Assembly (NCBI GenBank): GCA_963920705.1
Contig: OY987231.1
Span: forward strand, 16,531,024-16,595,023
Direction: 5' to 3'
DNA from: Odiellus spinosus
Lineage: Eukaryota > Arthropoda > Arachnida > Opiliones > Phalangiidae
Length of the DNA stretch: 64,000 bases
Position 1 is the stretch's first letter, and the number at the start of each line of letters is the position of its first letter. Below the pieces are notes generated by a model. That model saw only the letters and a list, made by a program, of their open reading frames with translations, did no database searches and was not told the DNA's origin. Positions 10,791 to 24,885 of this stretch are shown here, piece by piece. Both the position numbers and the translations under genes were made by a program.

Positions 10791-13700
10791 GTATATGACA
10801 TAAATTGACGACGGTACTAGTCCCTTCACTTTCAAAGAAAAGAAACCCAAAATAAAACAAAGGATATCTTTCAGATAGCGGATTAAAAACGGTGGGCTGG
10901 CGTAATACGAAAATGAAGATAATCTTGGGAAGGGGAACCCATAAAAGAAATCAATTAGTACTATTATGTCAGCCCTAATTTTGATTATGGCTCAAAGCTA
11001 GGGAAATAAAAAGCAAGAAAACTGGGAATAGAGGAGGAAGACTTGGCTAGAGGCTATATATATATTCCGTTCGACAAACTTGAAACAACGCGTACGTGGA
11101 TGAAGGAGTGGTGATAAGTTTACGATCGCTCCTACTTTGTTTTTTTCTCATTTTCCCCGCATTACTTAACTCGTTGGAATAAGATAAACCCAGTATCGGG
11201 AAAGTGAGGAGAAGAAAAACAAGAGACGGCCTGGAAAATGAAGCGAATGAATCAATAGGAATTTGCCGGCTGAATATTCGACGTAGGCGGAAAGGGGTAC
11301 TGGACGGGGCGAATGCCCAAGGATTCGAACGTATTTAGAGGGATGAAAAAACGGGAGAAAACAGCCAGGGGGGAATGAGGGTTCGCCTTGGCTCGGTTCC
11401 CTCTCGAGGGTAACTCTGATTAACTCGCTCCGTTGCTAATGATAGGCGAATCTAAGCTCCGGCGAAAAGAGGAGATGAGAGGATGGAGTAGCTAATGACG
11501 CGCTTCGGGCTTTCCATTACCAGGGATCTAACCTTTCGCGCTGCATGGCGATACTTAATAGCCCCACCCCCTTCTTATATATCCCCCCCCCCTATTCTTC
11601 TCTACCACTCTGAATCTTAAAGGGGTAACGAAATTAGAAAACATGTTAGGTTGATTCAGATCTCGGAATCTAAAATATTCTGATTTGGTATGCCTAAATT
11701 CAGGATATTACTAAAGGCGACTGGTCTTTGTAACCGTTTATCTACTTATCAAAACTTGTTAAGAGCTTCAATTAGATAGGTAAAGCAGAAAGTGAGAAAA
11801 TGTTCAACCAATTACCAAGAGAATATATAATCGGTATTAGATATAAGAGAAGTGTATTGGATATTTTTCAAATTTTAATTTTGAAGCTACGCGTCAACCA
11901 AGAGGTATAAAATTATGAATATGGCGTTTTAATAGTATGATCAAACTAAAAATATAATCCATAGGCATTCGAAAAGTTAACTGGGATTTAATTAAACTGT
12001 TTTTCAATTGGTATATTGATTTTAAATAGCAAATAGGGGACTTCTTAATCTCTTATTAATCTTGCGAATCATGAAACCAATCAAAACTTACATTTAAAAC
12101 AAAATGTAAAGTATTTTTTAAACAATTGGTTTCTTCTTGCACTATCCCTTTGCGCGTGGCCTAACTTCTTAGCGTTCTTCCTTTTCGGCGATAGAAAGGA
12201 AAAATAATTATAAGACATTGTCAGGGTCTAGTCCCGGCTTATAAATCCGGGAGGAACGGATTAAAATAATATATACGCCTATATAGGATGAAAAAAAAAA
12301 AAAAAAAAAAAAAGAGATTTGGGTTCTTGGTAATGAAAACTCACTCTCTAAAAACGAATTCCCAAGATCCCTATTAACTCTGGGGGCTTCTAGGGACTCT
12401 CCCTCCCTAGTTTCAATCAAGCGCGTAGTGTAAATAGCCTTATATTACAACCAAAAGGCAAGCGAATGTATTGTAATTTTAGCCATTGTAGTATCAGATT
12501 ATGCGGAGAAAACTAAAGATAGCGCTTGAGATATATTGGGAAAATATTCTCGAAAGCTAGAAAAGGCGACTGACGTCACGAAAGTCACCTTAATCCCATT
12601 GGTCGGTAGTTAATGACAAAAAGTCTATTAGAGAAGAATGTCTCGAGGTTCAAACCTAGTGAAATATAGATCGATTTCGGAAAACGTTCTATTTATTTTG
12701 GAAGGGAGAATAAGAATCAAGATCTCTTATAACAAAGGAAAAAGTCATTAGTTTTACAGCAGATTTTATAAACTTTCAGTATTAGAAAGCGTTACGTATG
12801 AGTTATGATCGCAAAAATAGCAGACGACGAATGTTCATTCAGTATGATATTTACGAATGGCTGATCACTTTCACTATGTACGTAGCTTTAAATGTACATA
12901 TATGAAAAAACTTTCTTACGGAACTATTTTCGCTTTTGTTATTCAGAGACACTTGGGAGTTAGGCCTTTTTACCTTCCACTTCGAAATTAAAACCAAAAT
13001 ACAGAAAAAATAGGAAATCCTCATCAAGGTTAGTATCTTAAGCCGCGTTTTCAATCAACGTTTTTGCCTATGAGTCGGATTTTTGCTTCAAAGCAAAGGT
13101 GAAGTTTAACCCACACTAACAGGCTTCAAGTGCGTGAGAAGAGAATATCTAAATAAATTTGATATAAGCTTTAGATTAGCTAAGTCTTGTTGATTGCGAG
13201 ATTTGACATTAGTAGCATGGGCTAAGGGGCTTTCTTATATAGGTGTAATCAGATTATAACTATTCCTAGCATAACTGAGGCTACATAATGAGTTACGAGA
13301 TCGAGGAATCGGTGTAAAGATATTCTCAAAGTGGTTAATTCCTCATATATTTCATCATTAATCTGATTTTGATAGTATAATTAAGTGAAGTAGTCGATTA
13401 ATAAATTGTTCCCATCTTGTTTCGCTATAAAAATTTCGATAAAACGTTTCTAAATCGGAGCATAAATTTTATGACGTGGAAAATTTCGGATAAACTTTTG
13501 TTAACGCGTAAAATAGTCTCACGGAATATTGTAGCGATGTTGCGTGGAAAATAATGGAGTGACAGAAAAAAGTCTATAAAAATTAGTTTAGGGATTAGCG
13601 GCGAGTCATTAGGGGATGTACTATCACTCATCCATCAAGGACGTCGCCCTTTTTTGGCCCCGAGACTGAGAATGATAGAGTGTGATGTAGTTTTAGCATC

Positions 13701-14410
13701 TTTACAATCAGTTGCGGTACACACACACATCCAAAGGGTTAGATAAATGCATGGAATTTAGCGCCAAAACGCTTAAAGGGAGGGCAAAAGAAGGAAAGGG
13801 TTAACTTCTCATATTTATGTTTAATTGCCGAATAAAAATAAACTCATTAAGAAAGTTGTAATAAAAAAAAATCGAAAACGTATATATTCACAGACTTAAA
13901 TTATGATTATAAATTAAAAGACATTCAAGTTCATCAGGTCCAATTAAAATAGTAACTCGGGAGTGACAAATTCAACAAATTTCAATTCATTATCTTTGAT
14001 TTTACGCGAAACAAAAGGAAGCTCTGCCACGAAGGCGGCGACGTTTTCCAAATACTTATTCTAAAGTCCCTGAAACTAATTAGATAGGAAGTTTTGGCCG
14101 TTCGTGACTTTTCAACGAAACCGGAGTAGCCTAAGAATATGAAGGCAAGGTTTAAAATGAAAGGTCCAAGAAGGCTTCGGAATTAAAAAGAAAAAAAGTC
14201 AGTGGCCAAGAAGAAAGACGAGGTTTCCGACTAGTTGTTTGACTTTGGAACGGAAAGTGAGTGATCGTTTTCGCCGAGGTTAGGAATTCTCAGCGAGTAT
14301 TTCTAGTATGAAACAACGTGACAAAACCCCTTATGTTATAGTCGCACACGTGCGGTTAATTTCGTTTATTTTATCCTAACAACCGATTGCGTGAGGCGTA
14401 GAATACTGAA
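10791..14410. other. Non-coding stretch
   Basis: No supportable gene. It contains a C-run near 11582, a 23-base A-run near 12291-12313 and an (AC)n near 13722. A motif GGTTCAAACCT near 12649 resembles a tRNA B box without a matching cloverleaf. Confidence 0.45.
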
Positions 14411-14770
14411 CTATAACCGCGTTCATACTAGGCCTTGAAATCGATATAAACCGTTTCAAAACGTTTCGCTAGAGTTGTGTGAACAGGAAACCGTATATTC
14501 TCGAATCGATTTGATTCGATTTCTCGAAACTGCTTCGGAAATCAGTTTTATAACGATTCGGTTTCAATAACCAATAGATGAAGCTACAACAAATCGATTT
14601 ATAAAGAAAATGCGTGAACACGTGACGCTTAAAACGATTCCTGGCGATTTGAATATTGGTTTGATTCTACCGTTTCAAATCAATTAAAAAATTGCTACTC
14701 ACACGACTCTAACGAACCTTTTCAAAAGGTTTTAAATCGATTCCAAAGCCTAGTATGAACGCGGCTTTAG
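14411..14770 (+). mobile_element. Family D MITE, copy 1 (~360 bp)
   Basis: The left end CTATAACCGCGTTCATACTA and the right end read in reverse, CTAAAGCCGCGTTCATACTA, form imperfect terminal inverted repeats that continue inward (GGCTTTGGAATCGATTTAAA-type). A TA dinucleotide sits at each boundary, compatible with a TA target duplication, but this is weak evidence. The interior has many CGATT/AATCG palindromic words. Related copies lie at 48222 (left end lost) and 60014 (opposite orientation). Confidence 0.75.
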
Positions 14771-15614
14771 CCGCTTTATTACCCGGTTATGATTTCCCCT
14801 AATCCAAATGACTTCAACTATTACTACTACCACATATTATAATCTAACCGAACCCACAGTTTCACCGCTTGCGAAGCTAAAAAGCTGTAAGAGGAGGGTG
14901 GTTATCCCTAAAAGACGAGCTGGTCCTAAGACAAATGGTTCGAAAAGGAAAATCATCCGAGGACGCGTAGGACTAGGAGAAGGTCTACTCGTACTTTCCG
15001 TTTCGTCTTTCCGCAGCGACTGCCTTCAGGGGTACTGGGGACGAGTCTAGAACCACCGCGTTTACCATCGTGGGGGTAAAAGATGAGAGCATCTGTTCCT
15101 TTTCTATCTTAAAAGAAAACAGCGAGGAAAAATGACGAGGGACGGAGGACCGAGTCTTTACGAATGATTGCCAAAGGCGAAGGTTAAAGAGTTAATTAGT
15201 GAATTGTACGAGATAAACTGTCAAACAATAATTGGCTTCATGTTTCCTGATCAGTTATAGGACATTTTCGTGATAACTCTTTATATTTCTGCTTTCTTCT
15301 AACACCTAACTATGGCAATTAGTGGGTCATGAATTTAACGAATCAATCTGTAATTTTTTGGACCACACATAAGCCACGATTACACTAGAAACTTAAGTTA
15401 GAACCACTCGAAGGTTTATCTTTGCACCCTTATTCGCTCTTTAAAAATTTAACTTTGAATGATTAGCAATTTAGTTTACTAATACTGCGTATTGCACATC
15501 TTATCCTCACCGAAATAAGCGTTAGAATATGGAGACAAAACTTAAACATAATAAGCAAGAAAGATACAAAATCAGGTACAATACAATCGTGTTATACGAT
15601 TATCATTATTCCCT
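14771..15614. other. Non-coding stretch between two MITEs
   Basis: No gene is supported. One 80-codon frame starts near 14808, but its translation (TSTITTTTYYNL) has no recognisable domain. Confidence 0.4.
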
Positions 15615-15621
15615 ATGGAAT

Positions 15622-15937
15622 CAAGAATCCATTCAGGTTCCATAAGAATATGGGAGCATAGCTTTAGCCTCTGGTACCATCCTCCCAAACTTTGTAACAA
15701 AAGTTCGTCTGCCATTTTCGCAACATTTGTACGCTTAGATCTTTTTTCTGTCGGCTCCATTTTTATTGCCCAAAATATTATGTCAAGGTCGTTAGTGGCG
15801 CGGGTTAATAATAGATGTCAGGAGCGATTTACTAGAAAAATCGATTCGAAGCAGACGAACTTTTGCTACAAAGTTTGGGAGGATGGATATTGAATCGCGG
15901 CCCTCCCATATTCTTATGGAACCTGAATGGATTCTTG
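15622..15937 (+). mobile_element. Family A MITE, copy 3 (316 bp, 7 bp TSD)
   Basis: Same structure and orientation as the copies at 716 and 9145. The flanks ATGGAAT (15615-15621) and GTGGAAT (15938-15944) are a 7 bp duplication with one transition. Open frames crossing it on both strands are produced by the near-palindromic structure and are not genes. Confidence 0.9.
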
Positions 15938-15944
15938 GTGGAAT

Positions 15945-18900
15945 GACAAGTAAGATTGCGGATCCAAGAGTTATATCTTTCATTAATTGAATAGAAATAA
16001 GTGCTCAGTAAAAGGCCTAGATGTATTGAAATCCCACACTATTAACTATATCATATACGAAGCTCGAGCTTGACTTTCAATAGATAAATTGGTTCATTCT
16101 GATGAGAATACGGTCGGCCATAAAATATTAAACTTAAAGCCATGATTAAAATTCGGGCCACAACGATAAAATCTTTAGGCTATCCTGAAATATCACCATT
16201 ATCATATACTTAGCGATTGGTTTATACAGCGTAAATTCTTCGACTCGCGGAAAGATCTATGAACTTTGAACTACGAGTGAAAATTCGTGACTTCGCCATA
16301 ACCGATTTTACGATTTTGAAGAAGCGAAGAGAAACTTTAAAGCTCGGTTGTTAAAAAGGTTCCTGTCTTTAAACGACTCCCGTTTTCTTTTTACGATCTT
16401 TCCCGGGTTTAATCGTTCTAAAACTAAAAGAAAATATATCTTAATCAAGCGGGTACCCTTTAAACGCGACAATAAACCGCCTATTGTAAAGAATGGGGGG
16501 TATTTCTAATCTGGGGTCCGAAGGCATGAAACTATATACTTTCACTGGACCAAAATTTGTGTAGCTCTTCGAACAGATTCCCTAAGAAGTTTAAAAGGTT
16601 GAAAAAACAAGTTTTTAAATTTGCTAATACCCATAAGGAAAAAAAGTAAAACGTGAAATTAAGAAACGGTTTGAAACAAGGAGGATTTACATTATGTCTC
16701 TTAGAGGTGTAATTAGCGTTATGCCTATATGATCTTTTCCACAACGTAAATTCGATTATATTTCGCTAAAATTAATAAATGAACGAAAGGTCTAGGACTA
16801 GATTGGACGACCTAGTAGAAAACATCTTATAAAGACAGCCAATAAAAATACATTTCTTTCCCCGTGAATATTTAGTATAGACAGAGCGAATAAAAACTAT
16901 CTATCTTCTCTTCGCCCTATTTTGTACAGCGGCTCTGGGTAATACGTTTCCCTCCGGTGAATAGTCAGTGTAATTTCACGAAATGACCCTTTACTAAACA
17001 TTACACGAAACTAACCCATCATAACAATTACTGTTGGCGAAATGGACAATTACACCTGATTGGGTTTGACACGTACTTCAACCGCGCTCGCCTCCCAATT
17101 AAAAAACTTTTACGCGTCGCGAATTGGGGTTCAGAAAATCCTATTTAAACCACCGTACATCATTCGTTGTATCAAAGCCAAGAGCGTATAACGTCAGTCT
17201 ATTATAGAAGGCCCTAGTTTGTTCAATCCATTTAAAACCAGGATTTGCCGCTTCATTTGACTTATGTCAACATTTTCCAACACCGCGCGCCACACCCGAG
17301 GGGTGAATCCTCCTTGCTTTATAATTTGGGGTGGGTTATAATATACGTCGTCCGACGTTGACCGGGTGGGAGAGTGGCGGCGACGTTTCCTTCATTAAGC
17401 CTTGTCGATTAGCCATTAGAACACGTAGAAGAGAGATTCTCCCAGCTGTTACGACGGCCCGCGCTCGTCCGCTTCCATTATTCGGTAATTACCCGTCTCC
17501 GTAAAGCCAAAAATAAACTTTTGGGCACGTCCAGCCATATAGCTATACTACCTCTCTTTCCTTTTCTCTTTCAAAACCCACCTATAAGTAACGTTAAAGA
17601 GATAGTTTTCACGAATTATTTAAAATTTGGTTTTGATTAATATGAGTATTTCGATTTTTTAACTGATGATTTAGCTATAAATAAACTTTAAAACTCATGG
17701 GAATTGATATAGTTAAACTTCGTTCGTGGTTAGATTTTTGTAACGATGATATGTCGTAAAGATATTTTTAAAAAGAAGAAACTGGTTTCGGGGATGGCGG
17801 TGAATCTATCCCTTGTAGCTATATGGACGCAATTTCGAGGTACTATACTTTTGAATAAGAGAGAAAAGGCAAGCGGAGCTCTTTTAAAAATGGTACATCT
17901 TGACTAAAAAAAGAAAATAACATTTCTAAAACGAACGCGACGTCACCCAAAATCACGGTCGAATAAATTTAGGTTAAAAATTAAGGCGATTTTGTTATAT
18001 CCAATCTTACTTCGGACAATTTTAGAAACTATACTAGGAAAGGAGAGACTTTTCGTAAATTTTCTCTACAGAGTTATTGCCAATTTGGCAAGCCAATTTA
18101 AATTGGTCCTTGAAGATAAAAGAAACATAAATTTTAACAGAAGGAAACTCATTTTTTTTTTATTTTTTCAAACAGAAAAGGTAGTTATGTGGTTCCGTTA
18201 AGCGAAATGTTTCTGTTAATAGATTTTTCCAATCAGGTGAAATTGAACCGTTTTCTAACATGTTGATTTCATTCGATAATTTTAATTAAAATTAATTATA
18301 ATGCGTAAAAGCCACAGATATAAAGATTTGTAAAAATATTTACAAGCAGTAAAAAATTAAATTGGTTAATCTACTTTTAAGACATTTTCAATTGGTAACC
18401 CGACAAATCTGGGTTCATAGTTCATATACTACAATTTATTTCCCTATTTTTCCAGGTTTTACCTGTGAAGCATCACCAATTCTTCCAGATGCACCAAATG
18501 TTTAGAGTGTCCCTGACATTTCTCTGAATTTTTTTCAATATTCAAAATTTGATATATCCGAGATATTTTCCAGTAATTAAATTTTTCTAGATTTGAATGA
18601 ACCTGGCCAATTCGTTGTAGAAGCTAACTAACTACACGAAAACGAAAGAGTTCTTCGTTTTGATTTTCTCAGAATGACAAGTAATACCTTCTTTAGACTC
18701 GTTAAACAACCAACACCCAAAAGGCAGTTCATATACGAGTGTCACAAAACTGTTTACAATCGCGGGTCAGAAAGTAGAACACCTCTTTTTTTAAACCTTG
18801 AAAATATGGAGTGAAAGAAATTTAATTTTATATTTCAATTTTTTTTATCTTGTACCAGAAGATGGGGATTATATAAACCCGAACAATACACTTTACTAGG

Positions 18901-20827
18901 ACATGTATGTAACCAGGAATTTCTCGCAGACGAGGGGACATGGCTTCTAAAATAATTACAAAAGCTTGTTCCAACCGACTCCGGTCTACTAGCTAAACAA
19001 TTATAGTCTTGAAGTGTAGGAGAACACGCGGCCTATCACCGAAATGAACGAAAAGAAGTAGAAAAAAAAAAAAAACTCCCATTTTAATTGCATTTCTAAA
19101 GAGAGAAAATTCTCCAGAGATTCTAGTTAGTTTTGCAGGTCCGATTTTTTTTGCTCCTGTTTCATTTAGAAGCTATTTGTAAAGGGACTGACCCAAAAGA
19201 ATTAGAATAGCTAAATGTTTCCCGTTTTTTTACTGGATAGAAAAGAATGATTCTTATTTTCTTCCGAAGCAAAAAAAAAACTACGTTTTAAATGAAATTT
19301 TTCCTCGAGGGGATTTAAATTATAATTTGGAAACTTTTTGTTTTAACGTTATCAAAATTGTATGATAATTCGAGAAAGGTGTCTTTTCTCTTGGGTATTA
19401 AATGTTTTTCCAAAAGATTGAAGTTTTCAAAATGAATGCTAATAAATTGTGTTTTTAATTCAAAAAAAGGATAAAAAAATCTGTCTATAGGCGAATATTG
19501 AAATTTGTAGTTTTGGAACCCAGTTATGAAAGTGCTGAACACAGAGATATAATTATTTAAAAGGTTTTTAAGATAGGACGAGGAAATTTGTTGAATCTCT
19601 TTTTGTAGAAGAGTTCCAACCGTAAAACGTCAGTGTTCATGGTGAAAACTACGCAATGGGGCAGGGTCTATTAAAAGTGAGTTTAGGGTTAAATTTTTTA
19701 ATTTATAATTAGACGTGAAACAAGTTTTGTCTATGTGACCCTCGTAATAATATTATTCATCTCTATTCCATTTTTTCCGAATACGGTTATTTGTTATCTT
19801 GTTTATCGGTTTATCAATTTAAGAATTGTACCATCGTTCAGCACGTGGGCCAAAAAACTACCAAATTTGAACATTATCCTTTGAGATAGAAACAGTGAAG
19901 GTCTTAGTAATATTTTTATCGAGCGTCTTTAAAACTACGCGAAACTTCGGTGTTCGGGGAGTGAGAAGGAGTCTTCTTACTAAAAGATCTCCCCTGTTTA
20001 TGACCAACCATCTAAACAGCTAACTGTATAGAATATAGAGAAAGACTTTTCGTCATAACCACCAACTTTAAGAAAGCTTTTCGGTCCGAGAGAAAGCTCT
20101 GACTAAAAAGAAAAAAAGAAACATCTCGAGAGAAAGATATTTTGGAACTTTCTCTCTTCCATTTTTCTGATCCGGTGGTTTCCTCTTTTCTAAAGTTCTA
20201 ATCCATTACCAAGCGAGGCGAAATATACGAGAAAGCTTTTGGCCCGGAGAATGTAGCGGTAAAAATGGGGACCCGCATGCAGTCGCCAAACCCAAAGGTT
20301 TTTGATCCACGTTAAATCGGGGTTCCAACCTCGCCGACCTTTAATCGATAAGGCTAATGGGCCAGAGACTCCGAAAGGCCAGCCTTATAGCTTTAAAAAT
20401 AGAAAGATTTCCGAAGGCCCAGCCAAAACTCGGCGAAAAAGGCCGCGATACGAGCGCGACTAGATTTATGACAACTTATTTTTATATCATTTCGGACTTT
20501 CCTACACTCCCACATCCGCGCCTAAATTCAGACACCCCTTCGAAGAGATCGAGGGTCGTGGTTACCAATGGATTTCGAAAGCTCTAACCAGTGCTAGTCC
20601 AAGAATGACAGTTGTATACACTAGATCAAATACTGACGTCAACAGTCCGTAGATGAACTTATGAACCACACAATCTTCGTAAGCATGTTCAATTAATGAA
20701 TACGACAGAGTAACGAATTGATGCAGTTTGTTAGTGATATACTTTATCCATATCAATTCGGATTTCAAAGCCAAAACAGAGTAAGTATAAGCACCATCTA
20801 TTACGCCATGCATGTTACTACCTTACT
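15945..20827. other. Non-coding stretch
   Basis: No gene seen in almost 5 kb. Around 18440-18560 there are CCAGGTTTTACCTG and TCCCTGACATTT words like those in the satellite and at 54.5-55.1 kb, possibly a decayed member of the same element family. Several A and T runs are present (about 19059-19075, 18146-18162). Confidence 0.45.
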
Positions 20828-21005
20828 AAAATAAAGCGACTAAAGTAAAGCGATCAAAGTAAAGCGATCAAAGTAAAGCGATCAAAGTAAAGCGATCAAA
20901 GGAAAGCGATCAAAGGAAAGCGATCCAACTAAAATAACCCAAATAAAGTAACCCAATTAAAGTAACCCAACTAAAGTAAACCAACTAAAATAATGTAACT
21001 AAACC
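20828..21005 (+). repeat. 15 bp minisatellite
   Basis: A 15 bp unit AAAGTAAAGCGATCA is repeated about six times with few changes to about 20925. It then degenerates into AACTAAAGTAACCCA-type units of the same period until about 21005. The gradient from regular to diverged units suggests expansion at the left side. Confidence 0.9.
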
Positions 21006-24000
21006 GAACTAAACTCAATCTTTTCAAGGCAATTTTATACAAGTTCATCCTACGATTTGATAAAAAAAAAATCGCGCATCTTAGAAATATTTCAAATATT
21101 TCTATCACCCTTATATATCGGGTTAAAAAAAAATAAGGATGGACGATATAGAAAGCAATATTCAATTGAATAGAAAAATCCGTCCGTATAGATGTTCCGT
21201 CTTTTTCCGGGGCGAACATCTCTCGCCTTTCATTCGATATTCTCAGTGGCGTTTAACAAAAAAAGATCAAAACGTGAAGGGGGAAGGCTAGATGGCTGGG
21301 TGCCACTTAAACGGGAAAGAAGAAGCTAAAAAAGAGTGTACGTTGACATGACGTATTGGCCCAAATGGTTATCGGACATCGGACACTGTGACGAGGCTAA
21401 GCCCGAGGGAAGACACGCGTCGAGCCCTAGATGCGGGGAATGGCGAGGCCCATATACTCGCGCTATAGCTAGGATACGAAAGAATGGGGTGAAAAATTCA
21501 AGTTTCCTTCCTTTCGGACGACGCCACGTATTCGAAATATCCCTTCTTTCCTATCAAATAGTAGAAAAGAAACGGGGGCCGACAAAGAAATATGTTTGGC
21601 TGTTAATCATTCTATAATGTTCAACCCGGCCGGGTTCCTAAGCCATTTCCCGAGATCTTAAATTCGTATTGGGTTGGGGAGGTCGTCCTATAGTTAATCT
21701 ACTTTTCTAGATGTTACTACGTACAGGGTGTTCCGAAGAGTCCATTGGAAGTTTAATCAACAAATGTCAAAGGATATATACGCGAGATACGTATCTACAG
21801 TATCCAGGTTTAGTCCAAAAATGGACCAGAAAGATCCACAAATTATGGTCCTATATAGCTACATCTCTACCCGCTATATAATATTTTCACACCTAAGATA
21901 AGTGTTCTTAAAACACACTGTATACTTTATCTCAATCTTTCCCAAATACTCTTTTTTTTTCTCATATATATACGGCCATATCCACGAAATTGAAAAACAC
22001 TCTCAATTCTATTACCAAGTGGTAAATTTAAATCGTTTAATTTACTTGTTCGAATTTTTTTCTTTACCCTATAAGAATTTTCGATTTATTCCAGAGGGAC
22101 CTTTTTTTTTTACTAAGGATTTACTTCTTTAGAATATTTTCGTGTCAATTTAAAGTTGCCCGGGATTTATTTAACGAGATCGGTCGGAAGGTTTTCAATT
22201 TAAGTGCGGGAAAATAGGAGATTCAATATATCTTTTTCCTTACATTTTACTACAAGGAGCCGTGATACCATATATAAAGACTGGAGGTGAATCTTGGGCT
22301 ATGAAACAATTTAAATCATCTGTGGCCTTATTATAGAATAACTTTCATATGTTTCCCTCAAAGATTTTTAAGCCTTTTTTACAGCATATTTCCAGCATGT
22401 TTCCAACCCTTTTCATCCATTTTTACAACTTTTTCCAAATAAAATCCACTTTCATAAGTTACACAATTGCTATCCACTGATTCGGTCCTTTTTGAATTTT
22501 GACCAATTAAAATTTGTATAGCTATATTTTTATTGTATGCCACGACCGTGAAAATGATTAAAATAAATTAAAATTCAAAAGTCTGGCTTTTATACATAAA
22601 CCTTTTACAAAATTTATCAAGTCTAAAGCTTAGGCGAATTTTCTTTAGCCTCCCAACTTCCTATAACGAATTTTTAGTTTAAATTTAAGAAATTAAATCT
22701 TGGGGGAATGGGTCCACCAGCCTCGGTAATCCACTTTAAACCTAACACTTTCAAAACGTTAAATTATCGGAAATACCGTAATTTTTCCCAGCAGCTGTTA
22801 CGCGAGTTTCATATAATCTTTGAAGCCTGAACAGAAGTTAAGTGAAAGGTCCTTTGAAGTGGCCCGATAGGAAAGTATTCTACCTAGATCTCCCTTAATG
22901 TTATTGGTCAGTCAACTAAGAGCTCCGCTCGCATTTGGCATTACCATTGGGTTTTAAAGGCAGTCGCCATGATTTTTTTTTTTCGAATGTCTATGTTTAA
23001 ACCTATATATTTAAAATTAAAATATATATTCAAAGTAAGTTATTTCTGGAACGTAATTATGATAATTTTGATTCGAATAGTATTGCTTTCTGGATTAAAT
23101 GTGGAATTTTAATATAAAATATATTAGGTACCGAGAAGATGGAAAAATTTAATAAATATTTCCAATTTTTAATATTTAAAAAAATGACTATTTCCGATTC
23201 TTATAGGGAAATCCAATTATTTCCTTTGGCAAAGATTAAAGAAGTAAATCGGATCTCTAGCTAAGTATCGTTTCGTGGAGGATAAAACGAAGTTTCATTT
23301 CATCCGTTCTCTTTTTTTCTTATTGGTTGAAAATAAGCTTTAAAGAATTTGGAGGGTAGTGATACTATATACGGATAGAGTAGGAATTCGTTTTTAACAA
23401 GCAAAGAATGATTTCTATGTCCATTCGACCGGAACTCTGTTGTGCTCTCAGTCTCTTTCTCTTAGAGAGGGCTTGACCACCCACCACACACCCCCGAGCC
23501 TTTCTTTACCAATTTGGCGGAAAAGGTCCCTGGTCCCTTTTAAGGGCGCGTTTTCACGTTCGATTGAGTAGTGATAGAAGACGCTAACAAGAGCCGCGAG
23601 CGTGTTTGTTAGAACCCGTTACAGAATACTAACGTGAAAAAGATATTGGGTCAAAGGGCAAAGTTTGCGTTTTTTTTAGAAAAGAGAAGTTTTCAATCAA
23701 AATTTCAATGAAAAACTCTCCTTAAAGTCATATAAGGGTCAACGGGGATCAAGGGACGTAGGTGGCATATAGGATTTGAGTCGTTGGGTCGAAAAAGCAT
23801 CGCCGGAAGAATGGAACAAAACCGGCGTTAACTGTAATTTTTCGCTTTCTTTCGCGAAGATTGTCCGGCAATTTCATATCGACCAATATATAGGCTATTG
23901 GCTACAGAAAAAAACTAAGGAAAGACTATTGTCACGACCCCGGCGATTCGAAGAAAGATTTTCGTCGATAAGTATTTGGTTCAAATGGATAAACTGGGTC

Positions 24001-24414
24001 TTAAGACATTCCGAGCCCTTAAAGAAATTTCTAGTCTTCGTAAAAATGATCTCTTCAGTAAACCGATATGGTTGGGTTATACAGCCACTGTAAATGTCAT
24101 ATTTGGGGGTAGCTAGCTTACTCAAAGATTTTATTTATTTTATGGGGCAGGCTATCGTCTTTTGGAACTACAGCTTTGTAAAAACCAACCCATATGCTAA
24201 GAATATGTATAACATTTGCAGTACATTCTCGTTCGAGAAGACAGCGGAAAGATGTTAGAAAATTGAGACTTAAGTCTCAGGGCTCCAAGCCATTCCAAAA
24301 AATATTTCAGAAATTATACGATTTTATGTGATCAAAATAACAGAATAAAAATAAGTGTTGAAGGATTTTTTTGAGGGCAAAATAACTTTACATTTCTATT
24401 TAAAAGGAATTATT
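21006..24414. other. Non-coding stretch
   Basis: No supportable gene. A 105-codon open frame near 23776-24093 (plus strand) begins at TTG rather than ATG and has no recognisable motif. At about 23555-23645 a TTTTCACGTT..AACGTGAAAA inverted pair encloses about 70 bp with further CTAACAA/TTGTTAG pairing, possibly a tiny foldback element. Confidence 0.4.
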
Positions 24415-24885
24415 CCCTGCTAATGATGTAATCGGTATATGCCTATCTAGGTGATCTCAAAGAAAGACTATGGCTCATTTTTGAACTTTCGCTCGATTTC
24501 AATCGAGTGGTAAAACACATTTTTCAAATGGCAAATCATAATTTTTTGATCTTAAAATAATCTAGGAAATGTCTACTTTCTAATGGTGTAATCGGTTTAT
24601 GCATAGGAGATTGTAGGGAAAAGCTACGGCCATTTTAAATTAAGGGTAATATTTGGAAATTTTGCTCGATTTCAATTAGTGAGAGGCACCTTTTTTTCGA
24701 GTGGCGAGGCAGGATTTTATTATTTTAAAATAATCTAGGAAATGTCTACTTTCTAATGGTGCCATCGGTTTATGCATAGGAGATTGTAGAGAAAAGTTAC
24801 TACCATTTTAAAATAAGGGTAATGTTTTGGAAATTTTGCTTGATTACAATGCCTACTTTCGAATGGTGCAATCTATTCTAGGAAC
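24415..24885 (+). repeat. Degenerate ~173 bp tandem repeat
   Basis: The block AATCTAGGAAATGTCTACTT..TAATGGTG..ATCGGTTTATGCATAGGAG recurs with its first words at about 24560 and 24733 (173 bp apart). A more diverged copy lies before (CTGCTAATGATGTAATCGGT at about 24418) and a truncated one after (GCCTACTTTCGAATGGTGCA at about 24851). Each unit also carries GGAAATTTTGCTCGATT-like words. It has no coding potential. Confidence 0.8.

Noticed and set aside
12640-12665. tRNA-like GGTTCAAACCT box
   Set aside because: No cloverleaf can be drawn around it.
23776-24093. 105-codon open frame on the plus strand
   Set aside because: Starts at TTG, has no domain, and overlaps a similar-sized frame on the opposite strand.
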